Assembly: GCA_903872555.1 (NCBI GenBank)
Contig: CAIQLE010000296.1
Location: 1-28,598, forward strand
Reading direction: 5' to 3'
Origin: an uncultured bacterium
GTDB taxonomy: Bacteria; Pseudomonadota; Gammaproteobacteria; Burkholderiales; Burkholderiaceae_D
Length of the DNA: 28,598 nt
Part shown: positions 8,431 to 15,905 of the stretch, one piece after another
How positions within the stretch are numbered: the first letter of the stretch is position 1
Layout: each line of letters starts with the position of its first letter
Translations under genes and position numbers: made by a program
The notes under the pieces: generated by a model
What the model saw: only the letters and a program-made list of their open reading frames with translations
The model's database searches: none
Told to the model about the DNA's origin: nothing

Positions 8431-9489
8431 ATGAATGCAATAAGCAAAGACGGATTGAAACTCACTTCCTTCTCGCACGGAGGTGGCTGCGGCTGCAAAA
8501 TCGCGCCCGGCTTGCTGGCTGACATACTCAAGCAGTCTTCAGGTTTCCCAGTGCCGCCGCAATTGCTGGTCGGTATAGAAACTGCTGATGATGCTGCTGT
8601 CTACAAGCTCAATGATGAACAGGCACTGATTGCCACCACCGATTTTTTCATGCCCATCGTCGATGATCCCTTCGACTTTGGCCGTATCGCCGCCACCAAT
8701 GCCATCTCGGATGTGTATGCCATGGGTGGCACACCCATCATGGCACTGGCACTGGTCGGTATGCCTATCGACAAACTGCCGGTCGAGGTCATAGGCAAGA
8801 TACTGGCCGGTGGCGAATCGGTGTGTGCTGCTGCAGGCATCCCCATCGCTGGCGGTCACACGATTGATTCGGTCGAACCCATCTATGGGCTGGTGGTGAT
8901 GGGTCTGGTGCATCCCGACAAACTCAAGCGCAATGCAAATGCGCGTGCGGGTGATCAGCTCATACTCGGCAAACCACTGGGTGTAGGCATACTCTCTGCG
9001 GCACTCAAAAAAGATGCGCTGGATGCTGAAGGCTACGCAGCCATGATCACCAGCACTACTCAACTGAACACACCGGGCAAGGATCTGGCCGCCATAGACG
9101 GCGTTCATGCCCTGACCGATGTCACTGGTTTTGGCTTGCTCGGTCACACGCGTGAAATGGCTCTGGGCTCACAACTCGTCGCCCGTATTCACTGGCCACA
9201 ATTACATTTTTTACCGGGCGTGGAAGCGCTCGCCGCTCAGGGTTTTATCACCGGCGCATCCGGTCGCAACTGGGCTGGCTACAGCAAAGATATACGACTG
9301 GATGCAGGCATCACTGCCGTACAACAGGCCTTGCTGTGCGATCCGCAGACTTCAGGCGGTTTGCTGGTGGCCTGCGCTCCGGAAGCAGTACAGAGCGTGC
9401 TGGACATCTTCCATAGCAAGGGCTTCGTACAGGCAGCAGTGATAGGCGAAATGGCAGAGGGTCAGCCCGGCGTCGAGGTGAGCGCCTGA
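8431..9489 (+). CDS. selD: Selenide, water dikinase (selenophosphate synthetase) SelD
   Basis: SelD makes selenophosphate from selenide and ATP (with AMP and phosphate), the selenium donor for selenocysteine and for 2-selenouridine in tRNA. The 352 residues match the family length. The N-terminal glycine-rich loop HGGGCGCKIAP carries Cys20, Cys22 and Lys23, equal to E. coli Cys17, Cys19 and Lys20, so this is the cysteine form, with no in-frame UGA. Further marks are DDAAVY, TTDFFMPIVDDPFDFGRIAA, the metal-binding AGGHTID, and DVTGFGLLGH. GGAG at 8421-8424 lies six bases before the ATG. No selA, selB or mnmH is in the window, so its client pathway cannot be told from here. An ABC exporter follows after only 16 bases. 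Confidence 0.97.
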   Translation: MNAISKDGLKLTSFSHGGGCGCKIAPGLLADILKQSSGFPVPPQLLVGIETADDAAVYKLNDEQALIATTDFFMPIVDDPFDFGRIAATNAISDVYAMGGTPIMALALVGMPIDKLPVEVIGKILAGGESVCAAAGIPIAGGHTIDSVEPIYGLVVMGLVHPDKLKRNANARAGDQLILGKPLGVGILSAALKKDALDAEGYAAMITSTTQLNTPGKDLAAIDGVHALTDVTGFGLLGHTREMALGSQLVARIHWPQLHFLPGVEALAAQGFITGASGRNWAGYSKDIRLDAGITAVQQALLCDPQTSGGLLVACAPEAVQSVLDIFHSKGFVQAAVIGEMAEGQPGVEVSA

Positions 9490-9505
9490 GCTCAGGTATA
9501 TCCCT

Positions 9506-11299
9506 ATGAAAAACTCCAGTGAACGTCCCGCACCACGCAGTGGCCTGAGCATACTCTCGGGCCTGATTCCTTTTCTTGCCCCTTATCGTCAGCGCATCGT
9601 CTTTGCAGCACTGGCACTGCTGCTGGCGGCCAGCACGACACTGGCGATTCCCTATGGTTTCCGGCAGCTGATCGATCTGGGCTTCACAACGGCCGGAAGC
9701 GAACAGGCGGCAAATGTGAATGTATATTTTCTGGCCTTGTTCGGTCTGGCCTGTGTGCTGGCAGTCGCTACGGCTGCGCGTTTTTATCTCGTCTCATGGT
9801 TAGGTGAACGTGTCACTGCAGACATACGTGCTGCCGTGTATGCACATGTACTGCGCCAGAGCCCGGAATTTTTCGAGACTACCCAGACAGGTGAAGTTTT
9901 ATCACGCCTGACCACGGATACAACGCTGATTCAGACCGTGGTCGGCACCAGCATTTCTATGGCCTTGCGCAATGTACTGCTGCTGATCGGCGGCTTGCTG
10001 ATGATGTTCATCACCAGCGCCAAGCTTTCATCCATCATTATCGTGATGCTGATTGCTGTCATCCTGCCGATTATTTTTATGGGCCGGCGCGTACGGAAAC
10101 TCTCGCGCGCTTCACAAGACCGCATTGCTGATGCATCGGGTCTGGCAGGTGAAATGTTGAATGCTATCGCTGTGGTGCAGGCTTTTGCGCATGAAGCACG
10201 TGAAGCCTTGCGCTTTTCCGCTGCGGTTGAACACGCTTTTCGTACGGCCATCTATCGCATACGGGCACGTTCACTTCTGACTGTAACAGCGATTCTTTTG
10301 GTGTTTGGTGCGATTGTATTTGTGCTGTGGCTGGGTGCGCATGCGGTGATTGAAGGCCGCATGAGTGCCGGTGAACTGGGCCAGTTTATTTTGTATGCGG
10401 CCATCGTTTCCGGTGCCATAGGCGCACTGTCCGAAGTGCTGGGCGATGCACAACGCGCTGCTGGCGCCAGTGAACGTTTGCTGGAATTGCTGGCTGAACG
10501 TTCGCCGATTGCCTCACCAGCCCAACCGCATACATTAGCCTTACGCGCCGCGAATGGTGCCAGTCTGGAAATCGCGCATCTGAATTTTCAGTATCCTTCA
10601 CGTCCCGATCAGCCGGCACTCAGTGACTTGTCAATCTCGGTTGCAGCTGGTGAAACGGTGGCCATCGTCGGTCCCTCAGGTGCTGGCAAGACCACACTGT
10701 TTCAGTTGCTGCTGCGTTTCTATGATCCGCAGACCGGCAGCATCCGTCTGGATGGCATCGATATACGTGAACTGGATTTGCAGGTGCTGCGCAATGCCAT
10801 AGGCATCGTGCCGCAGGACACCGTGGTGTTCTCAGCCAATGCCATGGAAAACATACGCTATGGCCGCCCCGAAGCCAGCGATGCTGAAGTAATCGCGGCA
10901 GCCACGCTGGCAGCAGCGCATGAATTCATAGAACGCCTGCCTGATGGCTATCAATCCTTTCTGGGTGAGCGCGGTGTAAGGCTCTCGGGCGGGCAGCGTC
11001 AGCGTATTGCGATTGCGCGCGCCCTGCTGAAAAATCCACCGCTGCTGTTACTGGATGAAGCCACCAGCGCGCTTGATGCGGAATCAGAACGACTAGTGCA
11101 AAAAGCACTCGAAGCCGCGATGGAAGGCCGGACCACACTGGTCATTGCACACAGACTGGCAACCGTTCAGCGCGCCACACGCATTATCGTGATGGAACAG
11201 GGCCGTATTGTCGAAACGGGCACGCATGCTTCACTGGTGGCCGCGGGCGGTCTGTATGCCAGCCTGGCAGCCCTGCAGTTCTCCGGCAACGCAAGCTGA
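9506..11299 (+). CDS. MsbA-related ABC exporter, fused permease/ATPase
   Basis: This is a half-size type I ABC exporter that should work as a homodimer in the inner membrane. About six membrane helices lie between residues 28 and 310, followed by a nucleotide-binding domain: Walker A GPSGAGKTT at 389-397, Q-loop PQD near 436, signature LSGGQ at 493-497, Walker B LLLLDEAT at 513-520, and H-loop AHR. The length of 597 residues fits the MsbA/LmrA/BmrA group. It resembles the MsbA-related proteobacterial subfamily more than true lipid A flippase MsbA, and no lpxK or kdsB lies beside it, so I leave the symbol blank. The substrate is unknown. It starts 16 bases after selD and is probably cotranscribed. 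The Shine-Dalgarno sequence is weak. Confidence 0.88.
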   Translation: MKNSSERPAPRSGLSILSGLIPFLAPYRQRIVFAALALLLAASTTLAIPYGFRQLIDLGFTTAGSEQAANVNVYFLALFGLACVLAVATAARFYLVSWLGERVTADIRAAVYAHVLRQSPEFFETTQTGEVLSRLTTDTTLIQTVVGTSISMALRNVLLLIGGLLMMFITSAKLSSIIIVMLIAVILPIIFMGRRVRKLSRASQDRIADASGLAGEMLNAIAVVQAFAHEAREALRFSAAVEHAFRTAIYRIRARSLLTVTAILLVFGAIVFVLWLGAHAVIEGRMSAGELGQFILYAAIVSGAIGALSEVLGDAQRAAGASERLLELLAERSPIASPAQPHTLALRAANGASLEIAHLNFQYPSRPDQPALSDLSISVAAGETVAIVGPSGAGKTTLFQLLLRFYDPQTGSIRLDGIDIRELDLQVLRNAIGIVPQDTVVFSANAMENIRYGRPEASDAEVIAAATLAAAHEFIERLPDGYQSFLGERGVRLSGGQRQRIAIARALLKNPPLLLLDEATSALDAESERLVQKALEAAMEGRTTLVIAHRLATVQRATRIIVMEQGRIVETGTHASLVAAGGLYASLAALQFSGNAS

Positions 11300-11335
11300 T
11301 GCTCAGGCTTCTCCTCAGAATGCTGCGCTGCGAGT

Positions 11336-11341
11336 TAAAAT
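11336..11341 (+). promoter_or_regulatory. Possible -10 element of thyA-folA
   Basis: TAAAAT at 11336-11341, in the 69-base gap after the exporter gene, would place a start near 11348 and leave a leader of about 20 bases before the thyA ATG. No clear -35 was found. The same TAAAAT word precedes tal and dcd. Confidence 0.35.
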
Positions 11342-11368
11342 ACGCCACCTGATTCAATTTTCCCTACC

Positions 11369-12163
11369 ATGCGCCCTTATCTGGATTTCATGCGCCATGT
11401 GTTTGAACATGGCACCGTCAAGACCGATCGTACCGGCACCGGCACACGCTCGGTGTTTGGCTATCAGATGCGTTTCAATCTGCAAGACGGTTTCCCTATG
11501 GTGACCACCAAGAAGCTGCATCTGAAATCCATCGTGCATGAACTGATCTGGTTTCTGGCCGGCTCAACCAATATTGCTTATCTAAAAGAAAATGGTGTGT
11601 CGATCTGGGATGAGTGGGCTGATCAAAACGGCGATCTCGGCCCGATTTATGGTTTTCAGTGGCGCTCCTGGCCTATGCCGGACGGACAGCATATTGATCA
11701 GATCAAGCAACTGATAGAGCAGATCAAGAGCAATCCTGATTCGCGTCGCCTGATTGTCTCAGCATGGAATGTGTCCGACATTCCGCAGATGAAGCTGCCG
11801 CCCTGCCATGCTTTCTTCCAGTTTTATGTGGCTGACGGCAAGTTGTCCTGCCAGCTGTATCAGCGCAGCGCCGATATCTTCCTTGGCGTGCCTTTTAATA
11901 TCGCTTCCTACGCCCTGCTCACCCACATGGTGGCCGAGCAAACCGGACTGGAAGTCGGTGACTTCGTCTGGACCGGTGGCGATTGCCACATCTATTCCAA
12001 TCACTTCGATCAGGTCAAAGAGCAGTTGTCACGCGACAGCTTTCCTTTGCCCAAGCTGACGCTCAAGCGCAAGCCAGACTCGATTTTTGATTATCGCTTT
12101 GAAGATGTAGAGATCACGGGCTATCAGTCCCATGCTGCTATCAAAGCACCGGTGGCCGTCTGA
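11369..12163 (+). CDS. thyA: Thymidylate synthase ThyA
   Basis: ThyA methylates dUMP to dTMP with 5,10-methylene-tetrahydrofolate, giving dihydrofolate. The protein has 264 residues, the same as E. coli ThyA, and residue numbers align directly: phosphate-binding Arg21 and Arg126-Arg127, and the nucleophile Cys146 in PPCHAFFQF. The [17 protein letters not shown] segment and the C-terminal KAPVAV are conserved. The ATG at 11369 gives MRPYLDFM, which fits the family, but no Shine-Dalgarno sequence precedes it. folA begins one base after its stop (TGATATG), so product and recycling enzyme are translationally coupled. Upstream dcd, which supplies dUMP precursor, lies elsewhere in the window on the opposite strand. 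Confidence 0.98.
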   Translation: MRPYLDFMRHVFEHGTVKTDRTGTGTRSVFGYQMRFNLQDGFPMVTTKKLHLKSIVHELIWFLAGSTNIAYLKENGVSIWDEWADQNGDLGPIYGFQWRSWPMPDGQHIDQIKQLIEQIKSNPDSRRLIVSAWNVSDIPQMKLPPCHAFFQFYVADGKLSCQLYQRSADIFLGVPFNIASYALLTHMVAEQTGLEVGDFVWTGGDCHIYSNHFDQVKEQLSRDSFPLPKLTLKRKPDSIFDYRFEDVEITGYQSHAAIKAPVAV

Positions 12164-12164
12164 T

Positions 12165-12650
12165 ATGTCCGCCACCCTGAGCCTGATCGTTGCCACCGAC
12201 CGCAAGAACGGCATAGGCATCAATAACACCCTGCCCTGGCGACTGCCGGAAGATCTGGCATTTTTCAAGCGCACGACTACGGGCCACACCATCATCATGG
12301 GTCGCAAAACCTTTGATTCCATAGGCCGGGCTCTGCCGAATCGTCGCAACATCGTCGTCACCCGTAACCCGGACTGGCAGCACGCGGGCGTTGAGGCCGT
12401 AGGTTCGCTGGACGCAGCCGCCGCGCTGGCGGGCACTGCTGAGGCCTTCGTCATAGGCGGCGCCGAAATTTATGCCCAGGCGCTGCCGCTGGCAAAACGC
12501 CTGATCGTGACTGAAATCGCGGCTGAATTTGCCTGCGATGCTTTTTTCCCGACGCTTGATGCCAGCCAGTGGCAAGAAGTCTCACGTGAAACGCATCATT
12601 CAGCCGAGAATGACTTTGCTTATTCTTTTGTTATCCTGCAGCGTCGCTGA
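12165..12650 (+). CDS. folA: Dihydrofolate reductase FolA
   Basis: FolA reduces the dihydrofolate left by ThyA back to tetrahydrofolate using NADPH, and is the trimethoprim target. The chosen ATG at 12165 gives 161 residues (E. coli 159). An earlier in-frame ATG at 12132 inside thyA would add 11 unrelated residues. Recognised parts are NGIGINNTLPWRLPEDLAFF with Trp25 and catalytic Asp30 (E. coli Trp22 and Asp27), TTTGHTIIMGRKTFDSIG, Arg60 of LPNR, and FVIGGAEIYAQALP. The start follows the thyA stop by a single base and has no own ribosome site, so translation probably depends on termination of thyA. No resistance-type changes are obvious by eye. Confidence 0.97.
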   Translation: MSATLSLIVATDRKNGIGINNTLPWRLPEDLAFFKRTTTGHTIIMGRKTFDSIGRALPNRRNIVVTRNPDWQHAGVEAVGSLDAAAALAGTAEAFVIGGAEIYAQALPLAKRLIVTEIAAEFACDAFFPTLDASQWQEVSRETHHSAENDFAYSFVILQRR

Positions 12651-12741
12651 TCTGATAGCGATCGTGCCGGTTAAGAAAAGCCAGTATAGTTTTCCCAAGC
12701 CTGCCCCATATCTGCGACAATCCCGCTTTCTTTTTTGACCC

Positions 12742-12761
12742 CACCGGCAAGCCTGCCGGTG
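12742..12761 (+). promoter_or_regulatory. Hairpin in the leader of the decarboxylase gene
   Basis: The arms CACCGGCA and TGCCGGTG form a perfect eight-base stem with loop AGCC, 25 bases before the start codon and just upstream of the GGAGA ribosome site. No T run follows on either strand in the right orientation. It could be a weak folA terminator or a leader structure. Confidence 0.4.
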
Positions 12762-12786
12762 CTGCTTGTGTACCCGGAGACTGTGA

Positions 12787-15039
12787 ATGAAATTCCGCTT
12801 CCCCATCGTCATCATTGATGAAGATTTTCGTTCCGAAAACACTTCGGGTCTCGGCATACGTGCACTTGCGGATGCAATGGAAAAAGAAGGCATGGAAGTC
12901 GTCGGCGTCACCAGCTATGGCGATCTGTCCCAGTTCGCGCAACAACAGTCACGCGCCTCTGCCTTCATCTTATCGATCGATGATGAAGAATTCGGTGGCG
13001 GCTCTGACGAAGAGACCGAAGTAGCACTCAAGTCACTGCGCGCCTTCGTTGAAGAAATACGCTACAAGAACGCCGACATTCCGCTCTATCTGTATGGCGA
13101 GACCCGCACCTCCCGGCACATACCGAATGACATCCTGCGCGAACTGCACGGCTTCATTCATATGTTTGAAGACACGCCGGAATTCGTTGCACGCCATATC
13201 ATCCGTGAAGCACGCGCTTATCTGGACGGACTGTCGCCACCCTTCTTCCGCGCACTGGTGCATTACGCGCAGGACGGCTCTTATTCCTGGCACTGCCCCG
13301 GGCACTCGGGCGGCGTGGCGTTTTTGAAATCCCCCATCGGTCAGATGTTCCACCAGTTTTTTGGCGAGAACATGCTGCGTGCCGACGTCTGTAATGCCGT
13401 GGAAGAACTGGGTCAGTTACTTGATCACACCGGCCCGGTGGCCGCGTCGGAACGCAATGCAGCCCGCATCTTCAATGCGGATCACTGCTACTTCGTCACC
13501 AATGGCACCTCGACCTCCAACAAAATGGTCTGGCATTCCACCGTCGCACCGGGCGATATCGTGGTGGTCGACCGCAACTGTCATAAATCGGTGCTGCACT
13601 CCATCATCATGACGGGTGCCATTCCTGTGTTCCTGATGCCGACCCGGAATCACCTGGGCATCATAGGCCCGATTCCTGTCGATGAATTCAAGATGGAAAA
13701 CATCATGAAGAAAATCGAGGCCAACCCTTTCGCGCGCGAAGCCAAGAATAAAAAGCCACGCATACTAACCATCACGCAATCGACTTACGATGGCGTCATC
13801 TATAACGTCGAGACTATCAAAGACATGCTCGATGGTGAAATCGACACCCTGCATTTTGATGAAGCCTGGCTGCCGCATGCCAGCTTTCACGACTTTTATA
13901 AAGACATGCATGCGATAGGCAAAGACAGGCCACGCGCAAAGCAGTCGATGATTTTTTCCACACAGTCGACCCACAAGCTGCTGGCCGGTCTGTCACAGGC
14001 TTCGCAAATTCTGGTGCAGGAATCGGAAACCGTACAACTCGACCGCGACAGTTTCAATGAAGCCTATCTGATGCACATTTCCACTTCACCGCAGTACGCG
14101 ATCATTGCCTCGTGCGACATCGCTGCGGCCATGATGGAACCGCCAGGCGGCACCGCGCTAGTGGAAGAAAGCATACTCGAGGCGCTGGACTTCCGGCGCG
14201 CCATGAAAAAAGTGGATCAGGAATGGGGCAAGGACTGGTGGTTCCAGGTCTGGGGTCCGGAAAAGTTCGCGGCTGATGGCATAGGTTCACGCGATGACTG
14301 GATGATCAATGGCAAGGATGACTGGCATGGCTTTGGCAATATCGGCAAAGGCTTCAATATGCTGGACCCGATCAAGGCCACGATCGTCACACCCGGCTTG
14401 TCGCTGGACGGACAGTTCGGCGACACCGGTATTCCTGCATCAATCGTCACCAAATATCTGGCTGAGCATGGCGTGATCGTCGAAAAAGCCGGCCTGTATT
14501 CTTTCTTCATCATGTTCACGATAGGCATCACCAAAGGCCGTTGGAACACCCTGCTGACTGCATTGCAGCAGTTCAAGGATGACTATGACAAGAACCAGCC
14601 TATGTGGCGCATCCTGCCAGAGTTCGCGGCCGCCAATCCTTTGTATGAGCGCACCGGCCTGCGTGACCTCTGCCATCAGATTCATGACATGTACAAGGCG
14701 CATGATGTAGCACGGCTGACGACGGAAATGTATCTGTCCGACATGCAGCCGGCGATGAAGCCTTCCGATGCGTTTGCAAAAATGGCGCACCGTGAAATCG
14801 ACCGAGTGTCTATCGACCAGCTCGAAGGTCGCGTGACAGCGATTCTGCTCACGCCTTACCCACCTGGCATTCCTCTCTTGATTCCGGGCGAGCGCTTCAA
14901 CAAAACCATTGTCGATTATCTGAAATTCGCGCGCGAATTCAATGAGAAATTCCCGGGCTTCGAAACCGATGTACATGGCCTGGTGAAGACTGTAGTCAAT
15001 GGGGTGAAAGACTATTACGTAGATTGCGTGAAGCAGTAG
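12787..15039 (+). CDS. Orn/Lys/Arg decarboxylase, AdiA (arginine decarboxylase)-like
   Basis: This is a large PLP-dependent amino-acid decarboxylase of fold type I. The 750 residues have an N-terminal receiver-like wing domain (1-130), a core domain and a C-terminal domain. The PLP Schiff-base lysine is Lys397 in the STHKLL motif. Other marks are the HCPGHSGG segment, LLDHTG, VVDRNCHKS and LHFDEAW. Similarity runs along the whole of E. coli AdiA (756 residues), so arginine to agmatine is the best guess; lysine or ornithine cannot be excluded by eye. No antiporter (adiC/cadB type) or regulator lies beside it, so a biosynthetic or general role may fit better than acid resistance. GGAGA at 12776-12780 is well spaced from the ATG. 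A strong terminator follows. Confidence 0.9.
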   Translation: MKFRFPIVIIDEDFRSENTSGLGIRALADAMEKEGMEVVGVTSYGDLSQFAQQQSRASAFILSIDDEEFGGGSDEETEVALKSLRAFVEEIRYKNADIPLYLYGETRTSRHIPNDILRELHGFIHMFEDTPEFVARHIIREARAYLDGLSPPFFRALVHYAQDGSYSWHCPGHSGGVAFLKSPIGQMFHQFFGENMLRADVCNAVEELGQLLDHTGPVAASERNAARIFNADHCYFVTNGTSTSNKMVWHSTVAPGDIVVVDRNCHKSVLHSIIMTGAIPVFLMPTRNHLGIIGPIPVDEFKMENIMKKIEANPFAREAKNKKPRILTITQSTYDGVIYNVETIKDMLDGEIDTLHFDEAWLPHASFHDFYKDMHAIGKDRPRAKQSMIFSTQSTHKLLAGLSQASQILVQESETVQLDRDSFNEAYLMHISTSPQYAIIASCDIAAAMMEPPGGTALVEESILEALDFRRAMKKVDQEWGKDWWFQVWGPEKFAADGIGSRDDWMINGKDDWHGFGNIGKGFNMLDPIKATIVTPGLSLDGQFGDTGIPASIVTKYLAEHGVIVEKAGLYSFFIMFTIGITKGRWNTLLTALQQFKDDYDKNQPMWRILPEFAAANPLYERTGLRDLCHQIHDMYKAHDVARLTTEMYLSDMQPAMKPSDAFAKMAHREIDRVSIDQLEGRVTAILLTPYPPGIPLLIPGERFNKTIVDYLKFAREFNEKFPGFETDVHGLVKTVVNGVKDYYVDCVKQ

Positions 15040-15066
15040 GCAAGCCCATCCATCAATGAGCCAGCC

Positions 15067-15124
15067 ACATAAAATAAATCAGCAACATCAATAAATTAAC
15101 GACATCAATAAATTAGCGACATCA
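15067..15124 (+). repeat. Short degenerate tandem repeat, unit 17-18 bases
   Basis: Two near-identical 17-base copies beginning ACATCAATAAATTA (15085-15101 and 15102-15118, one mismatch) are preceded by a diverged copy at 15067-15084 and followed by a partial ACATCA at 15119-15124. It lies between the decarboxylase stop and its terminator and codes for nothing. Confidence 0.75.
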
Positions 15125-15156
15125 GCTGCAATGTCTGATTGAATTTATCCAGGTAG

Positions 15157-15197
15157 AAAAAAAGGGAGCTCAGTTCTTACACTGAGCTCCCTTTTTT
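15157..15197. terminator. Strong bidirectional terminator between decarboxylase and dcd
   Basis: GGGAGCTCAG (15164-15173) pairs with CTGAGCTCCC (15182-15191) around an eight-base loop. Seven A precede and six T follow, so the structure reads as an intrinsic terminator on both strands, as fits the convergent genes on each side. Confidence 0.93.
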
Positions 15198-15228
15198 ATT
15201 GTCAGCGCCATGCGCTGCTGGCTGAAAT

Positions 15229-15795
15229 TCAGGCCTTAGGCAAAGTCACGCCATGCTGGCCCTGATATTTACCGCCACGGTCTTTGTACGATGTCTCACA
15301 GACCTCATCGCTCTCGAAGAAGAGCACCTGGGCACAGCCCTCGCCTGCATAAATTTTTGCGGGCAATGGTGTGGTGTTTGAAAACTCCAGCGTCACATAA
15401 CCTTCCCACTCAGGCTCGAAGGGTGTCACATTGACGATGATGCCGCAGCGTGCATAGGTAGATTTACCCAGACAAATGGTGAGCACATTGCGTGGGATAC
15501 GAAAGTATTCAATCGTGCGCGCGAGAGCAAAGGAATTCGGCGGGATGATGCAGACATCGCTTTTCACATCGACAAAGGAATTTTCATCGAAGTTCTTAGG
15601 ATCGACGATGGTGCTGTTGATGTTGGTGAAAATCTTGAATTCATTCGCACAGCGTATATCGTAGCCATACGACGAAGTGCCATAGGAGACGATCTTCTGG
15701 CCATTGGCCTCACGCACCTGTCCGGGTTCGAAAGGCTCGATCATGCCGGTCTGCTCGGCCATGCGGCGTATCCATTTGTCGGATTTTATGGTCAT
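15229..15795 (-). CDS. dcd: dCTP deaminase Dcd
   Basis: Dcd deaminates dCTP to dUTP, the main route to dUMP for thymidylate synthesis in Gram-negative bacteria. The 188 residues carry the family core: [10 protein letters not shown] near 39-48, the GKSTYARCG loop at 110-118 that binds the triphosphate, and the catalytic Glu137 in [16 protein letters not shown]. The C-terminal GGKYQGQHG segment, which closes over the nucleotide, is intact. The start has no Shine-Dalgarno sequence. It lies 110 bases downstream of hrpA on the same strand and may have its own promoter there. It converges on the decarboxylase gene across a bidirectional terminator. Function pairs with thyA about 3 kb away. Confidence 0.97.
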   Translation of the reverse strand: MTIKSDKWIRRMAEQTGMIEPFEPGQVREANGQKIVSYGTSSYGYDIRCANEFKIFTNINSTIVDPKNFDENSFVDVKSDVCIIPPNSFALARTIEYFRIPRNVLTICLGKSTYARCGIIVNVTPFEPEWEGYVTLEFSNTTPLPAKIYAGEGCAQVLFFESDEVCETSYKDRGGKYQGQHGVTLPKA

Positions 15796-15870
15796 CTTGG
15801 TAAGCTGAATTTAAAGGATTAGTTGTGTAAGCGCTAAAACAGCAGCAGCAAGTTGCTGTAACAAGCCGCG

Positions 15871-15876
15871 ATTTTA
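15871..15876 (-). promoter_or_regulatory. Possible -10 element of dcd
   Basis: On the minus strand the word TAAAAT (in GTCGTAAAATCGC) lies in the hrpA-dcd gap. A start near 15864 would give a leader of about 70 bases. No good -35 was found. Confidence 0.33.
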
Positions 15877-15905
15877 CGACAAAGCGCGATCTCCAATGGA
15901 AATCC

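Noticed and set aside
8539..9147. 202-codon minus-strand frame within selD
   Set aside because: It lies fully antisense to a clear SelD and is rich in His, Cys and Gln with no motif, as shadow frames are.
8431..9489. SelD as a selenoprotein with an in-frame UGA
   Set aside because: The active-site positions read Cys20 and Cys22 as ordinary TGC codons, and the frame has no internal stop.
9506..11299. Naming the exporter msbA
   Set aside because: Motifs are shared by the whole exporter family, and no lipid A genes (lpxK, kdsB) are adjacent, so lipid A transport is not supported.
12742..12761. The CACCGGCA/TGCCGGTG stem as an intrinsic terminator of folA
   Set aside because: No T run follows it on the plus strand; the T run lies upstream of the stem, so only a leader or weak terminator role remains possible.
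14440..14976. 178-codon minus-strand frame within the decarboxylase gene
   Set aside because: It is antisense to an intact, conserved C-terminal domain, with no ribosome site or family resemblance.
15067..15124. Possible CRISPR array
   Set aside because: The units are 17-18 bases and directly adjacent with no spacers, and no cas gene is near.
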